Numbered from the stretch's first letter, positions 34,502-46,935 are shown. The stretch is 64,000 nt of DNA from Tetracentron sinense (GCA_015143295.1 CM026564.1:13256416-13320415); one strand, 5' to 3'. A program made the numbers and translations. Notes: generated by a model not told the origin, from the letters alone.

Positions 34502-35723
34502 TGAAATTTATCCAGATCAATGATCTCTAAGACCTAGAGGAGGGGTGAATAGGTCTATCTAATAATTTCTAACCAATTTTAATTTTTCAATTAATATGTT
34601 TAGAAATCAATGAACAATTCACTCAGACAATCTACACAAATCAAACACAGAAGATTTTTACGTAGAAAACCCTAACAGGAAAAAAACCACGGGACCTCGT
34701 CCAGCAACAAACTTCACTATGAAAAGATTTCAAGTACAAGACAAGACCTTACCAAAACAGAAACGACGTTCCTAGGTATAGACTCTTACTATTGATTTCC
34801 ACGAACCAGCAGGTTCGATCTCCGCCGTAGCAGCTTCGGTTCCACACCGACCAAATCTTCTCAAGCTACTTCAAAACCACGATCACACACGATCGATCTC
34901 CTTCCACGAAGGCTCCGGATCAAATACCGGACACACACACAAGGTGTAGGGTTGTGAATCAATTTAGGAAGTTTCAAACCCTAGAGGGATCTCATATAGA
35001 TCTGAGATCACACAATGCAAGATCAAAAGTTTAGATCTATACTTGCATTCTCTAGGATCAAAGAAAGAGGAGGGATCAACAAAGATCTAAAAGAACAAGA
35101 GGAAAAACCCTAGAGGAGTTTCTTAGACCTCTATTATTTCAAAAATAAACAAAGATGCGAATTAAGTCTCCAAAAAGTTGTTTATATAGGGTTTAACAAA
35201 AGAATCCAGAAAAATAAAAATTCTTTTTACGGGGACCAATCGAGCGGTGCTCATTACCGATCGCTCGGTCCAAAACGGATCGCTCGGTGCTCATAACCGA
35301 TCGCTCGGTTAAAAATCACATCTCTGGAAAAATACCCCATACAAATTTTTTGTCCAGTCGATAGCCACCGATCGCTCGGTAGGCCACCGATCGATCGGTC
35401 TCAACACTGAGCGATCGGTTGAGACAGAATTTTTTCCAAACCATTTTTCTTTTCATGTTTATTTGATTCAACTAAGATCAAACAACTTTGTTAGGTTTAA
35501 AACTATCCTCCTAGATATGTTTAGAGTTATCTAAGTCAAATCCAACCTAGGTAGGGGTCTCTAAGTCCATTACCTTTCTAGATCCAGAGTAGGAGCTTTT
35601 TCTTCACTTTCTTCAATCTTCATTATGCTTTAGCTCTTCTCTTCTGACAAGTTGAACACGACTCGACTCACATGACCTATCTAATGATCACGGAATTTGC
35701 CAACACCTACTTAGGGATTTACA
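34502..35723 (-). repeat. 3' LTR of element C
   Basis: Starts TGAAATTTATCCAGATC and ends CTTAGGGATTTACA on the + strand. It has a TATA box (complement of TTTATATA, 35181-35188) and a palindrome array (35236-35419). Confidence 0.9.
35236..35419 (-). promoter_or_regulatory. Palindrome array in 3' LTR of element C, arm type ACCGA
   Basis: Seven copies, including ACCGATCGCTCGGT at 35256-35269, 35296-35309 and 35367-35380, the perfect ACCGATCGATCGGT at 35386-35399, and ACTGAGCGATCGGT at 35406-35419. The shared spacer (minus strand GTATGGGGTATTTTTCCAGA) lies at about 35323-35343. The TATA box is about 50 bp beyond the nearest copy. Confidence 0.8.
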
Positions 35724-35736
35724 ATCTCCCCCTTTG
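35724..35736 (-). other. Polypurine tract of element C
   Basis: The complement of ATCTCCCCCTTTG directly adjoins the 3' LTR. It is the expected plus-strand primer for element DNA synthesis. Similar C-rich tracts occur further inside (TTTTCTCCCCCTC at about 37566). Confidence 0.8.
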
Positions 35737-36059
35737 GCAATTCCGGGACAAAACAAGACTAACTCATATACTAGGTTCAAATTTTCCCAAATGATTCAAA
35801 AATGGAAAATTGACCTTTACATGACTCAAAAATAATTACATGACATTTGACATTTTAACTTGTCATGATTCACCAAACTTAGAACCTGTTTGCCTGCACA
35901 TGCTAAATCAAAAACCTGTGAAGCATGGGAAATAAAATATGGGAAGAAGTAAAACATGTATAACATCCACAATTCCACAATACTATATCCATAACAGGTT
36001 AATCATGTATCCATAACATCATCCACAAAATCACAAAATCATCATCCACAATATTATAT

Positions 36060-37323
36060 CCATATGCACTGCTGCATCGAGTGATCCAAGTCTTCCACGG
36101 ATCTCTGTGGTGAACTCCTGGTGGGATGAAATATGCGTTGAGAGATCCATCTGCATCCCTCTCATCATTCTGGCTAGATCATCAATCGTGGCCGGAGGTG
36201 GATGAGAGGATCCTGTACCAAAATCAGCTTCCTCCTCAATATCTCGAACTGAAGCATGAGAGAAACTCTAAGCGATGGTCTTTTTGTTGATTGGACCTTT
36301 CGGATTACGGGTAGGAACTCCAGGAGGAGCAATAATCCCTTGAGAACCAAGGAGTTTAGTAATCAGGGATCCAAACGGAAGAGCTCCAACCACAGTTTGA
36401 GTTTGATGGGCTTGAATCATCAAATCAATTATGTGTGCTGCAAGGTCAATATCTTGTCCACGAAGGAGACTGAATAAAAATCGAGCTCTATCTTCCCTAA
36501 GGTCTGCAGTATGAACCTTTGGGTGGATATTGGCACTCATTACTAGGTTTACAAGTCTGGCATCCCTAGTGAGTTTTGTTACTTCTATTAAGGAACCAAC
36601 CCAACGTGTAGGAGCACCACAAAGAAAGGTGACTACATTGTTCATAGATTCTTTATCCTCATCTTTCTTGTATTTATAAGGATAATAGGCATCTGGAACT
36701 CGAGGACAACCAAGAAATTTAGCAATGACATTTGGATTTATCAAAACTGATTGTTCTAAAGATCAAGATTTAAAAGACCAGGTTTTAAAATTGATTTCAG
36801 AGAAATTTGAGTAAAATTCCTGGACTAACTGAATAGGAGCAGGACCGGATAAAGTGAGAAGACCTTCCCAGTTACGATCGGTAATGAGCTTAGAAAGGTA
36901 ATAATCACCAAAATCTTAAAATCTAATGCTCCTTTCAACCATAACACTCTTTTTACTAAAATACTCACTATAAAGCTGAGGAGCACTAGGGCTAATGAAG
37001 GGACCCAATAGAACATTTGAAGATAAACTAGCTTTTCCCTTTTGTTTCCGGGTTTTATCTGCCAAAGACTTTTGGCGATTTTCAGTAGTAGAATCCACCA
37101 TTCTACGGATTGGTCGATCCCCTATTGAAATCCCATGTCCTATTGGAGTGAAAGAGTATGGCTCATTGTGTTCCTCTTCCTCTAGAGGGTCCTCTTGGTT
37201 ATTGAGGACCAATCTCTGGCGTTTAGAGACACCGGACATGAGGAATGCAAGAATAACTAAGGAGTATGAGAAAATCATGATGAATTTTTGATGCCCTAGA
37301 TGTGAAAAGTAAACCAAAATCAA
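36060..37323 (-). other. Extra frame of element C, downstream of pol
   Basis: A coding region in the sense of the element between pol and the 3' LTR. A likely first ATG near 37239 opens MSGVSKRQRL; further blocks are FISPSAPQLYSEYF, FLGCPRVPDAYYPY, TRWVGSLIEVTKLTRDARLV and LARMMRGMQMDL-like sequence. The whole resembles the plant family usually annotated as 'putative plant transposon protein', common beside retroelements, function unknown. It has one or two breaks. It is preceded by its own TATA and palindromes (37469-37526), so separate transcription is likely. This is not a recognised envelope: no signal peptide or membrane segment is evident. Confidence 0.6.
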
Positions 37324-37468
37324 GAAAATGATTAAAGATTACCTTTTTAGATGCTAGGAGACCCTTGGAGTAGAAAGAGATGAACGTAAGAGATATTTGG
37401 AGAAGAAGGGACCGAGGGATCGCTCTAGAGTTCGGAGAACAAAATAATAGGAAACTGATAAATGAGGG

Positions 37469-37526
37469 TTTTATAACCCTGTTCACGAAAGACCGATCGA
37501 TCGGTCATTAACACCGAGCGATCGGT
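37469..37526 (-). promoter_or_regulatory. Internal TATA plus palindrome promoter of element C's extra frame
   Basis: On the minus strand, ACCGAGCGATCGGT-type (37513-37526) and perfect ACCGATCGATCGGT (37492-37505) palindromes are followed at once by GGGTTATAAAACC (complement of about 37467-37479), and the extra frame's ATG lies about 230 bp downstream. The arms equal those of the LTR of the same element. Confidence 0.75.
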
Positions 37527-38672
37527 GGTCTGGAAAATTTTCTGAAAATTTTTACTTATGATCATTTTTCTCCCCCTCAACCAAAGCAAGACTTATACTC
37601 ATTTTCACCTCAAAATCTCTTAACAACTATGCACTTATGCAAACATTTATTTCATCAAAATCAAAAAAAATTTAACCAAGAATGTATCTTACAGAATAGT
37701 TATGAATAAGGATTCTGTTAAGAACTTTTAGTTTCCATAAGTGATTAATTTTGATTTTTGCATCAAATCCACATTTAGAGTAAATAAATGCTCAGAAGTA
37801 ATGTGTGTGTAATATTAAAAATTCATAACATGACTCTGAGGATTGGTTTTATCCACAAAACAAGATTTTGATATTATAGCATAAAGGTACTCTAGAATGT
37901 TCAAAAACTAGAATTAAAACCAAAAACCATCCATAGAATTATGATGAGCAATGTTTACCCCAAATTTGATCTATAAGTTTATTTCAGTTTATGATCAAAT
38001 TTTACACATTATCTTTTCTTTGGACATTGGTGACTTTCACTCAAGTGAGAAGGTAGCCCTCTCTAATGACAGTGGGGGCTTTCACACTAGCAACCCATAT
38101 AGATACCTACTGTTTGTCTAGGTAGCCATTTCTCACTGTTTGCATTCACTAGAAGCTATCACACAAACTCAAAGGTAGTCCTTTCCATGTCAATAATTTT
38201 TTAAAACTAGGGGGCTCATCTTATGGAATTTTAATCACTTTGGTTATACTAGATTTGATTAAACTAGGGAACCATATGATATAATATTAGAATCTATAAA
38301 TAGGAACTAATACCATCTCAAAAATCAGTTAGAGTGCATGTGCAACACATAACATCATTATTTACTCAACTCTAACTGAGATTGGTGACCATGACCATTT
38401 TAAATCACCAGATAGAACTAATAGTTGAACTATCCTTATTTACACAATCCTATGATAGATTTACCCTTGGAATTAATATTCAATTATGATTTCAAAGGAA
38501 TAACTTTAAGCATAATGATAGGAAAGAAGGTCATACAAACACATTATTTTTTGCAAGATTTTTCAATTTTTTGAATGTTTTTGGATTTTTATTAATTAAA
38601 GGAAACAACAAAAAATAGCTCTATGAATTAAAATCCAACAAGAATAACACAGGCTATGAAGAAAGCACACCA

Positions 38673-41600
38673 TCACTCAACTTCGCACAAACCAATGGAT
38701 CTCCTAAGGAATTCAAACCTAAGGGAATCTAAGGGTTTTGTGAGAATGTCTGCATATTGTTTCTTTGTTTGGACATACTCAATACACACAACATTTTGCT
38801 CAACTAAATCACGAATGAAGTGATGCCTAATGTCAATGTGTTTTGTGCGAGAATGTTGAACGAGATTTTTGGAAATATTGATAGCACTTGAATTATCACA
38901 ATACACAGTCATAGTGCCTTGTTCAATCCCGTAATCATGCAACATCTGCTTCATCCACAGAAGTTGAGTACAACAACTGCCAGTTGCTATGTACTCAGCT
39001 TCGGCAGTGGACAATGAAATTGAATTTTGCTTTTTGCTAAGCCAAGCAACTAAGCAGTTTCCAATATAGAAACATCCTCCGGAGGTGCTCTTCCTATCAT
39101 CAGCATTTTCGGCCCAGTCGGCATCGGAATATCCAACTATTGTGGCATTGGTATCAAAAGAATACCAGAGGCCAAATGATGGAGTTCCACTTACATATCT
39201 AATGATACGCTTGACTGCAAGTAAGTGAGACTCTTTTGGGCTTGCTTGATAGCGAGCACATGCTCCAACACTAAAGGCAATGTCTGGTCTAGTAGCAGTT
39301 AGGTAGAGCAAACTACCAATCATGCTTCTGTAAGTAGTTTGATCAACATCCTTGCCTGAAGTATCTTTATTAAGTTTTGTTGTAGAACTCATAGGAGTCC
39401 TAGCATGCTTAGCAGAACTCATACCAAATTTCTTCACCAGATTTTTAGCATATTTGATTTGAGATACTGAGATCCCAGAATCAATTTGCTTGATCTGAAG
39501 ACCAAGGAAGAAATTCAGCTCACCTACCATGCTCATTTCAAATTCATTCTTCATTTGTTCAGCAAATGATTGAGCATGTAAGTCTAATGTGGAACCAAAC
39601 ATAATGTCATCAACATAGATCTGGGCAATGACAATATCACCTTTCACATTTTTTATAAAAAGGGTTCTCTCTACTCCCCCTCTTGAAAATCCATTTTCCA
39701 AGAGATAAGTAGTCAACCTCTCATACCAAGCTCTTGGAGCTTGCTTTAAACCATAGAGGGCCCTTTTTAATTGATAAACTTGATCAAGGTGATGTGGATC
39801 TTCAAACCCTTTTGGTTGTTCCACATAGACTTCTTCCTGTAGAATGCCATTCAAAAAGGCACTCTTAACATCTATTTGAAACAACTTGAATTTCATATGG
39901 CAAGCCACAGCTAGAAGAATTCTGATTGATTCTAGCCTGGCCACAGGAGCAAAGGTCTCATCGAAGTCAATACCTTCAATTTGGGTGTATCCTTGTGCAA
40001 CTAACCTAGCCTTATAGTACATTTTTCATCAGTTTTGTTCTTGAAAATCCATTTGGTACCTATCACATTTGTATTGTTAGGCCTAGGTACTAAATATCAA
40101 ACATCATTCCTAGTAAACTGAAGTAACTCATCTTGCATTGCATTGATCCAATTATCATCTGCAAGGGCTTCAGCTACATTCTTAGGTTCAAAAGATGAAG
40201 TATAGCAAATGTAGCTAACTTCATTTTCAATTTGTTTCCTTGTTCTCACTCCACTTTCAAGATCACCAATTATATCTGTGGAGTTGTGAGGACTTATGAC
40301 CCTAGGATGTGTGAGTTTTAATGGAGATGATTGCTTAGTAATAAGTGGAGTTGAAGAAGTTTCAACATTTTCATTTCCAGCATTATCATCATCCTCAAGT
40401 TGCACATTTTCAACACTAGAGTCATCCACAACTACATTTATGGACTCCATAATCGTAGAGGTTCTCAAGTTGTACACTCGATAAGCTCTACTGTTGGTGG
40501 AATATCCAAGAAATATCCCTTCATCATTCCGGGATTCAAATTTGCCCAGTTGCTCTCTATCCTTAAGGATATAGCATTTACTTCCGAATTCTCGAAAGTA
40601 CTTGACACTGGGTTTCTTGTTATTCCACAACTCATATGGGGTTTTCCTTATTCCAGGTCTTACAAAAACTCTATTAACTATATAGCAAGCAGTGTTAACT
40701 GCCTCAGCCCAGAAATGAGAAGCTAGATTGTTGCTATGAAGCATAACTCTAGCCATCTCTTGGAGAACCCTGTTCTTCCTCTCTACTACACCATTCTCTG
40801 AGGTGTAATAGGTGCAGAAAATTCATGTTTGATACCCGACTCATCACAAAAGTCGTTGTACTTAGAGTTTTCAAACTCCTTTCTATGATCACTTCGAATT
40901 CGAGTGATTGGGCATCTTTTCTCATTTTGAATTTTCAAGCAAATACTTTTGAAATTGTCAAAAGCATCGGATTTCTCTCTTATAAATGCCACCCATGACA
41001 TTCTTGAGAAATCATCAACCATGACTAGGATGTATCGCTTTCCACCTAGGCTTTCAGTTCTTGTAGGACCCATAAGATCCATATGAATTAATTCCAGTGG
41101 ATATGAAGTAGCAATACTTGAAGTCTTCTTATGTGGGGTTCTAATTTGTTTACCAATTTGGCATGGCCCACACACAGCAGTAGAAGGCTTTCCTAGTTTG
41201 GGAACACCTCTTACAAGCTCTTGCTTAGAGATTTTACATAGGTCTTTGAAGTTCATGTGACCTAGTCTTCGGTGCCACAAATCAACCTCCTCAATTTTAG
41301 TCTTATAACAGACATTTGAGGGATTAGGACTGGGAATTAAGCCGTAGCAATTGTCAGTGGTTCTCAACCCTTCTAGAACACACTTACCTTTACCATTAAT
41401 GACTAAGCATTTATTTTGGGTAAAGTGCACAACATGGTTATCATCACATAGTTGACTTATGCTAATTAAATTAGCTTTCAGTCCTTCAACAAACAAGGCA
41501 TCTTTCAATTTTGGTATGCCTGGTGAATCGATGATACCCTTCCCTTTGACTAAAGACTTGCTTCTATCACCAAATGTAACAGTCCCATCTGGACAGTCCT

Positions 41601-41720
41601 TAAATTGAGTAAATAAGGACTTGTTACCTGTCATATGCCGAGAACACCCACTGTCGAAGTACCACATTTCTGTGTTTTGGGCTTTCAAGGCAGTGTGAAT
41701 GACGAAGCACTTAAGGTCAT
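38673..41720 (-). other. pol region of element C (protease, integrase, RT, RNase H)
   Basis: In order on the minus strand: retropepsin-like protease with DSGCSRHMTG (about 41640), a pre-integrase zinc region with LWHRRLGHMNFKDL (about 41250), an integrase core with LIHMDLMGPTR and MVDDFSRMSWVAF (about 40980-41090) and its C-terminal part, reverse transcriptase with DVKSAFLNG and YVDDIMFGS (about 39590-39880), and RNase H with [14 protein letters not shown] and [13 protein letters not shown], ending ADILTKPL (about 38725). Protease-integrase-RT-RNase H order defines copia. These enzymes copied the element RNA in virus-like particles and inserted the DNA. The region has a few breaks. Confidence 0.9.
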
Positions 41721-43983
41721 CCTTTCTTACATACACAGTCTTTAAACTTTGTTTAGATCTTTGATCATTAAACTGTATATTAGAAACCTTTTTCCTTTTT
41801 GTCCTCCTTGACCTTTTCCTATTTTGTTCAGTTCTAGCTTTTTGATTAGTCAAATTCTTTCCTATTGAATAATCATTTGGAATAAATTGACCAGTTCTTG
41901 TCATAGAGATTTGAGCAATTCTATTAATATCTTCGCTCAATATTCTCGACTTTTCAGCCAGAACCTGAATCTGCCTTTGAAGAGTCCCTTGACTTTGATT
42001 TTGGTTCCATGAACCATTTCGGGGAGCTCTCCTAAAAGCATTACAATTTGGTCGAATGTGACCTCTCACACCACAAAAGTGACACGTGGGTATGAATCTT
42101 GGTAGAGGAGGAGGATTTCTTCTAAAAGGAATTTGATTCCTCATAGCATTCACTCTAGGAGCTGTATTTCTAGGCTTTACAAAATTTGTATAAGCCTCAG
42201 TACTTGATGTAGAAGGTAGATTCACTTTAGGATCAGAATGTATTGGCTCAAACACTACACTAGCCATTGTACCAACAGCTAAAGGACCAGCTGGTGTGTC
42301 AGCATGTCCTATCGCAGATCTACTCGAATTTGACCCATATTTTCTAACTAATTCATCTAGGCAGCTAGTGTTACCAAACATTCTTACTTCTTTTTCAAGA
42401 GTATAGACCTTCTGAATCAAGTCAGTCTTGTCTTTAAGGGTAATTTGATGTTCTTTTTCAAGAAATTTCACCTTATCAACAAGAGAGTCTTTAAAAGTTT
42501 CCAGCTCCATTTGCAGAGTTCTTAACTCTTCAATTTCTTTCATGGAAGTGTCTCTTTCAACTTCTAATTTTCTGACCACATTAGTCAATGAGACATTCTC
42601 TTCCAAAAGACATTGAACTTTCATAACAAATGCTTCTTTTTCATTTTCCAACTGACTAACTAGAGCACTCTTCTCTTCTGCTACTAGTTTACAAGTATCT
42701 CTTTCATTTTGAATGATTTTGAGTTTTTTGCTCAAAGAAATTTTTGTTTTAGTCAGCTTCAAACTTTCAGCATACAACTTATCATAAGTTGTTTTCAAAT
42801 CTTCATCACTTTCAGAGTCAGTTTGACTCTTCTGTATGTCATCACTAGACTCAGTATGAACACTCTCATCACTTCTATCCTTTTCATCAACCGCAGAGGT
42901 AGTCTCAAGAATCCCAGAAAGGGAAACAATGAAAGCCGTATGATTTCCAGTATCTTCACTTGAAGAGGAACTGTCCGATTCTTCATTCTCGGAATCACTG
43001 TCATCTCAACAGGCATTCATCACCTTGCCCTTACTCTTCTTCTTGTTAGGGCAGTTAGGTGAAATATGACCGAAGCCATGACATTCATAACATTGAACAC
43101 CTTGGGATTTCTTGTCGCCACTCTTGGAATTTTTCTTGTTTTCCCAGGGCTTAGACTTTGACTTCTCAAAAGATTTTCCTCCCTGTTTGGGATTGAACCT
43201 CTTTTTCGTTCTAAAAAATTTTCGAAATTTTTTAACGAAGAGAGCCATTTCTTCCTCATTCATATCTCCATCCCTGTCATCCTCATCCAAAGATTCCTTG
43301 ATAGATTTCAAGGCTAAAGATTTGTTCTTCTTGGATGGACGGAGATTGAGTTCATAGGTTTGGAGTGAACCAACCAATTCCTCAATCTTCAGAGAGTCAA
43401 CATTTTTACTCTCTTCGATTACAGTGACTTTGGGTTGAAATCTCTCAGGGAGAGATCTAAGGACTTTTCTAACTATTTTGGACTCAGATATTTTTTCACC
43501 TAAATTGAAACTAGCGTTGACAATGTCACTAAGTTTTGCATAGAATTCATCAAAAGTGTCATTGTCATCCATGTTTAAATGTTCAAATTTGGTGGTTAAC
43601 ATTTGGAGTTTTGAGATTTTAACAGTGGTAGTACCCTCATGGGTAATTTCAAGAATGTTCCAAGCCTCCTTTGCTGTTTCACATGAAGAAATTCGTCTGA
43701 ATTCCTCAGTAGTGACTGCAGTAAAGATAGCATTGAGACCTTTAGTGTTCCATCCACTTGACTCAAGCTCTTCTCTGGTCCATTCATTAGAATATTTGAC
43801 GACAGTCAAATCACCTACAGTTTTTATGGGCGTAGTCCACCCATTCTGTATAGACATCCAAATTCTCTCGTCAATTGATTTGAGAAAGGCTCTCATTCTA
43901 GCTTTCCAGTATGCATAATTATACCCATCAAAAAGTGGGGGACGAGAGACGGATCCACCTTCTCTTAGAGTACTCATGATCAC
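41721..43983 (-). other. gag region of element C
   Basis: It starts near 43977 (MSTLREGGSVSRPP), about 50 bp after the primer site. Blocks: DUF4219/UBN2-type core (FDGYNYAYWKARMRAFL, LRSLPERFQPKVTVIEES), a zinc knuckle CYECHGFGHISPNC (about 43050-43090), a long coiled coil (about 42380-42790), and a second zinc knuckle CHFCGVRGHIRPNC (about 42040-42085). Gag forms the particle and binds the RNA. The long coiled-coil extension and second knuckle fit the Sirevirus type. There are one or two breaks. Confidence 0.85.
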
Positions 43984-44025
43984 GGATAATACAGGATCAC
44001 ACTTAAGGGATTAGCCTTATCAGTG

Positions 44026-44042
44026 AACAAGCTCTGATACCA
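44026..44042 (-). other. Primer binding site of element C
   Basis: The minus strand reads TGGTATCAGAGC two bases after the 5' LTR, complementary to the 3' end of initiator methionine tRNA, the usual copia primer. Confidence 0.85.
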
Positions 44043-44044
44043 AT

Positions 44045-45264
44045 TGAAATTTATCCAGATCAATGATCTCTAAGACCTAGAGGGGGGGTGAATAGGTCTA
44101 TCTAATAATTTCTAACCAATTTTAATTTTTCAATTAATATGTTTAGAAATCAATGAACAATTCACTCAGACAATCCACACAAATCAAACACAGAAGATTT
44201 TTACGTGGAAAACCCTAACGGGAAAAAAACCACGGGACCTCGTCCAGCAACAAACTTCACTATGAAAAGATTTCAAGTACAAGACAAGACCTTACCAAAA
44301 CAGAAACGACGTTCCTAGGTATAGACTCTTACTCTTGATTTCCACGAACCAGCAGGTTCGATCTCCGCCGTAGCAGCTTCGGTTCCACACCGACCAAATC
44401 TTCTCAAGCTACTTCAAAACCACGATCACACACGATCGATCTCCTTCCACGAAGGCTTCGGATCAAACACCGGACACACACACAAGGTGTAGGGTTGTGA
44501 ATCAATTTAGGAAGTTTCAAACCCTAGAGGGATCTCATATAGATCTGAGATCACACAATGCAAGATCAAAGGTTTAGATCTATACTTGCATTCTCTAGGA
44601 TCAAAGAAAGAGGAGGGATCAACAAAGATCTAAAAGAACAAGAGGAAAAACCCTAGAGAAGTGTCTCAGACCTCTACTCTTTCAAAAATAAACAAAGATG
44701 CGAATTAGGTCTCCAAAAAGTTGTTTATATAGGGTTTAAAAAAAGAATCCAGAAAAATAAAAATTCTTTTTACGGGGACCGATCGAGCGGTGCTCATTAC
44801 TGATCGCTCGGTCCAAAACGGATCGCTCGGTGCTCATAACCGATCGTTCGGTTAAAAATCACCTCTGGAAAAATACCCCATACAAATTTTTTGTCCAGTC
44901 GATAGCCACCGATCGCTCGGTAGGCCACCGATCGATCGGTCTCAACACCGAGCGATCGGTTGAGACAGAATTTTTTCCAAACCATTTTTCTTTTCATGTT
45001 TATTTGATTCAACTAAGATCAAACAACTTTGTTAGGTTTAAAACTATCCTCCTAGGTATGTTTAGAGTTATCTAAGTCAAATCCAACCTAGGTAGGGGTC
45101 TCTAAGTCCATTACCTTTCTAGATCCAGAGTAGGAGCTTTTTTTTCACTTTCTTCAATCTTCTTTATGCTTTAGCTCTTCTCTTCTGACAAGTTGAACAC
45201 GACTCGACTCACATGACCTATCTAATGATCACGGAATTTGCCAACACCTACTTAGGGATTTACA
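44045..45264 (-). repeat. 5' LTR of element C
   Basis: 1220 bp, about 98% like the copy at 34502-35723. It carries the same palindrome array at 44778-44960 and a TATA box (complement of TTTATATA, 44724-44731). Many of the differences between the two LTRs are C/T or G/A, as expected for methylated CpG decay. Confidence 0.9.
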
Positions 45265-45269
45265 GTGGT

Positions 45270-46935
45270 TTCAGAATTTCTCCATTACTGATTCTCAAGT
45301 CTTTGACACTTCTCTATTCTCCATATGCATGAATGAGTCTGTAGATGTTGTTTCTGAGTGGTCTCCTTCTTGATCTCTTGCTTGGGCAACGACAAGTGTT
45401 GTGGTCATAGAGCGAGTCATGACTGAGCATATGAAAACTCGAAAGATATTACGATTAAAAACGAGATGAATGAGCTTAAATGAAAAAAGTGCACAAAATG
45501 ATCAAGCAAAACACACTTTATTACGGAGACTTCAATGTACAATGAGTTAAAAGCAATGAAGATGAAAAGCCTTTATGCAATTGTACTTGCCTAAAGAACT
45601 AGATCCTACAGGTACTTTATGATGAGGTAACGAAATCAAGTGGCCTCAGCACCCCCTCGAGGTTCATGATCTGCTGATAAAGAGCTTTTACAGTGTCTAT
45701 CATTGAACTTTGAGTTCTTTGGACATATTGTTGTATTTTGCTATCAGTTTGGGTTTCTATGTTCATCTGCTCTTGGCTAAATTGTAGGCGAGTCTTGAGT
45801 CTTGCACCTTCTTTACCTTGCCTCCTTAAGCCCTTTTGGAGAGACGTTGCCACATGTTCTGCTTGGTTCTTTTCTTGCTTCATTCGCTTGACTAATTAGT
45901 GTGCCCCACTATGTACTTCAGCCCTTCTTGGTATAGGTTTGCCATCTTCCTTTTTTCTGTAGCTATGCACGCCTTCTCTTCCCTAACCTTTATGTACTAT
46001 TGCTTTATGTGAATTCGAGCATTAAGAAAGGTGTTCGTCCATGGTCTGACACACTCAGTATGGTTCCTTTCCTTGGAGCTATTGCAGGTTTAAGTAGTGC
46101 AGTTGAAATTGGTATGTCACTCTTTATGTCTTGCATCTCTAGCCACCGGGCATAATTGTCTGTGGCCGTGGGCTTGACACTAGGCTTGCTACCCAACATT
46201 TATTGCCATTTGAATAAACACCAACTTGATATAAACTGATCCTTCTCATGCTGTGAAAGTTTATCGAAATCAGTATGGTCTTGTTCCATCGGATCTTGTG
46301 TTGGAATAATTTGTACAAACCCTAGTTGTCTGAGGACTTGCTAGAACCAAACATGTGCATTGAGCCATAGTTAACTGAGGTTGGATCTGTTGGGCATCCA
46401 CGGACATCGCAAAACAATGTCTCTTTGAGTGCTTGGAGGCGAGCTATAATAGGCTTTAACATCCTTGTGCATTGGCTTGTGCTGATGTGCTATGAATCAT
46501 AAGCTTAGCCACTATTCCAGCCAGGATGATCCAGTATATGCTCGATCAACCAAATTTGTGAAATTGTAATGCTACAGTTTAGGGCTCCTTTGTGCTTTTT
46601 AACATAGGAAGAGATGCTTCTGAATAATTTAACTAGTATCATTGGTACAATGGTGCACTCTCTCTAGCTTTGTTCAATAACAATCATAAGACCAGTGCTG
46701 TATGGTTTAGTCCTCTAGGAAAGGAAGCGAGCTGACCACTGCCAAGATGAATGCATTTAGCCAATTGATCAAAGCTTTAGGGCTAGTATAATCCCAATTT
46801 GGGTTGTATAACTGTAGTAAAAAAGTATTTGGATAGTTAATGTGACGTCGAACATGAGAGACTAAGAGAGAGACAAGAGAGGGGGAGAGGCCGTACATCT
46901 TACTGTCATTTTTTTTTCCGATTATACTCAAGAAA
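45270..46935 (-). mobile_element. Decayed coding relic, DUF7745/gag-like (fossil)
   Basis: Minus-strand pieces such as NYPNTFLLQLYNPNWDY and LINWLNAFILAVVSSLP (46707-46931), TDNYARWLEMQDIKSD (46005-46199) and a coiled-coil-like MKQEKNQAEHVATSLQKGL (45617-45883) are in the order seen in plant DUF7745 proteins that occur as the front part of some gypsy polyproteins. The match is from memory and weak. It is broken many times. Element C is inserted at its downstream side. Confidence 0.4.

Larger units (their letters stand above)
34502..45264 (-). mobile_element. Full-length Sirevirus-like copia element C (young fossil)
   Basis: A 10,763-bp element with LTRs of 1222 and 1220 bp and a perfect 5-bp duplication GTGGT (34497-34501 and 45265-45269). 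Minus-strand order: 5' LTR, primer site, gag, protease, integrase, reverse transcriptase-RNase H, internal promoter, extra frame, purine tract, 3' LTR. The Sirevirus assignment rests on size, two gag zinc knuckles, a coiled-coil gag extension, the extra frame after pol and several purine tracts. All parts are present, but the coding regions have about four to six breaks. The LTRs differ at about 22 positions (about 1.8%, hand count), giving roughly 0.7-2 million years depending on the rate used. Confidence 0.9.

Noticed and set aside
36995-37291. + strand frame over the extra-frame region of element C
   Set aside because: Antisense to the element; no family features.
40296-40726. + strand frames over integrase of element C
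   Set aside because: Antisense shadows of the pol region.
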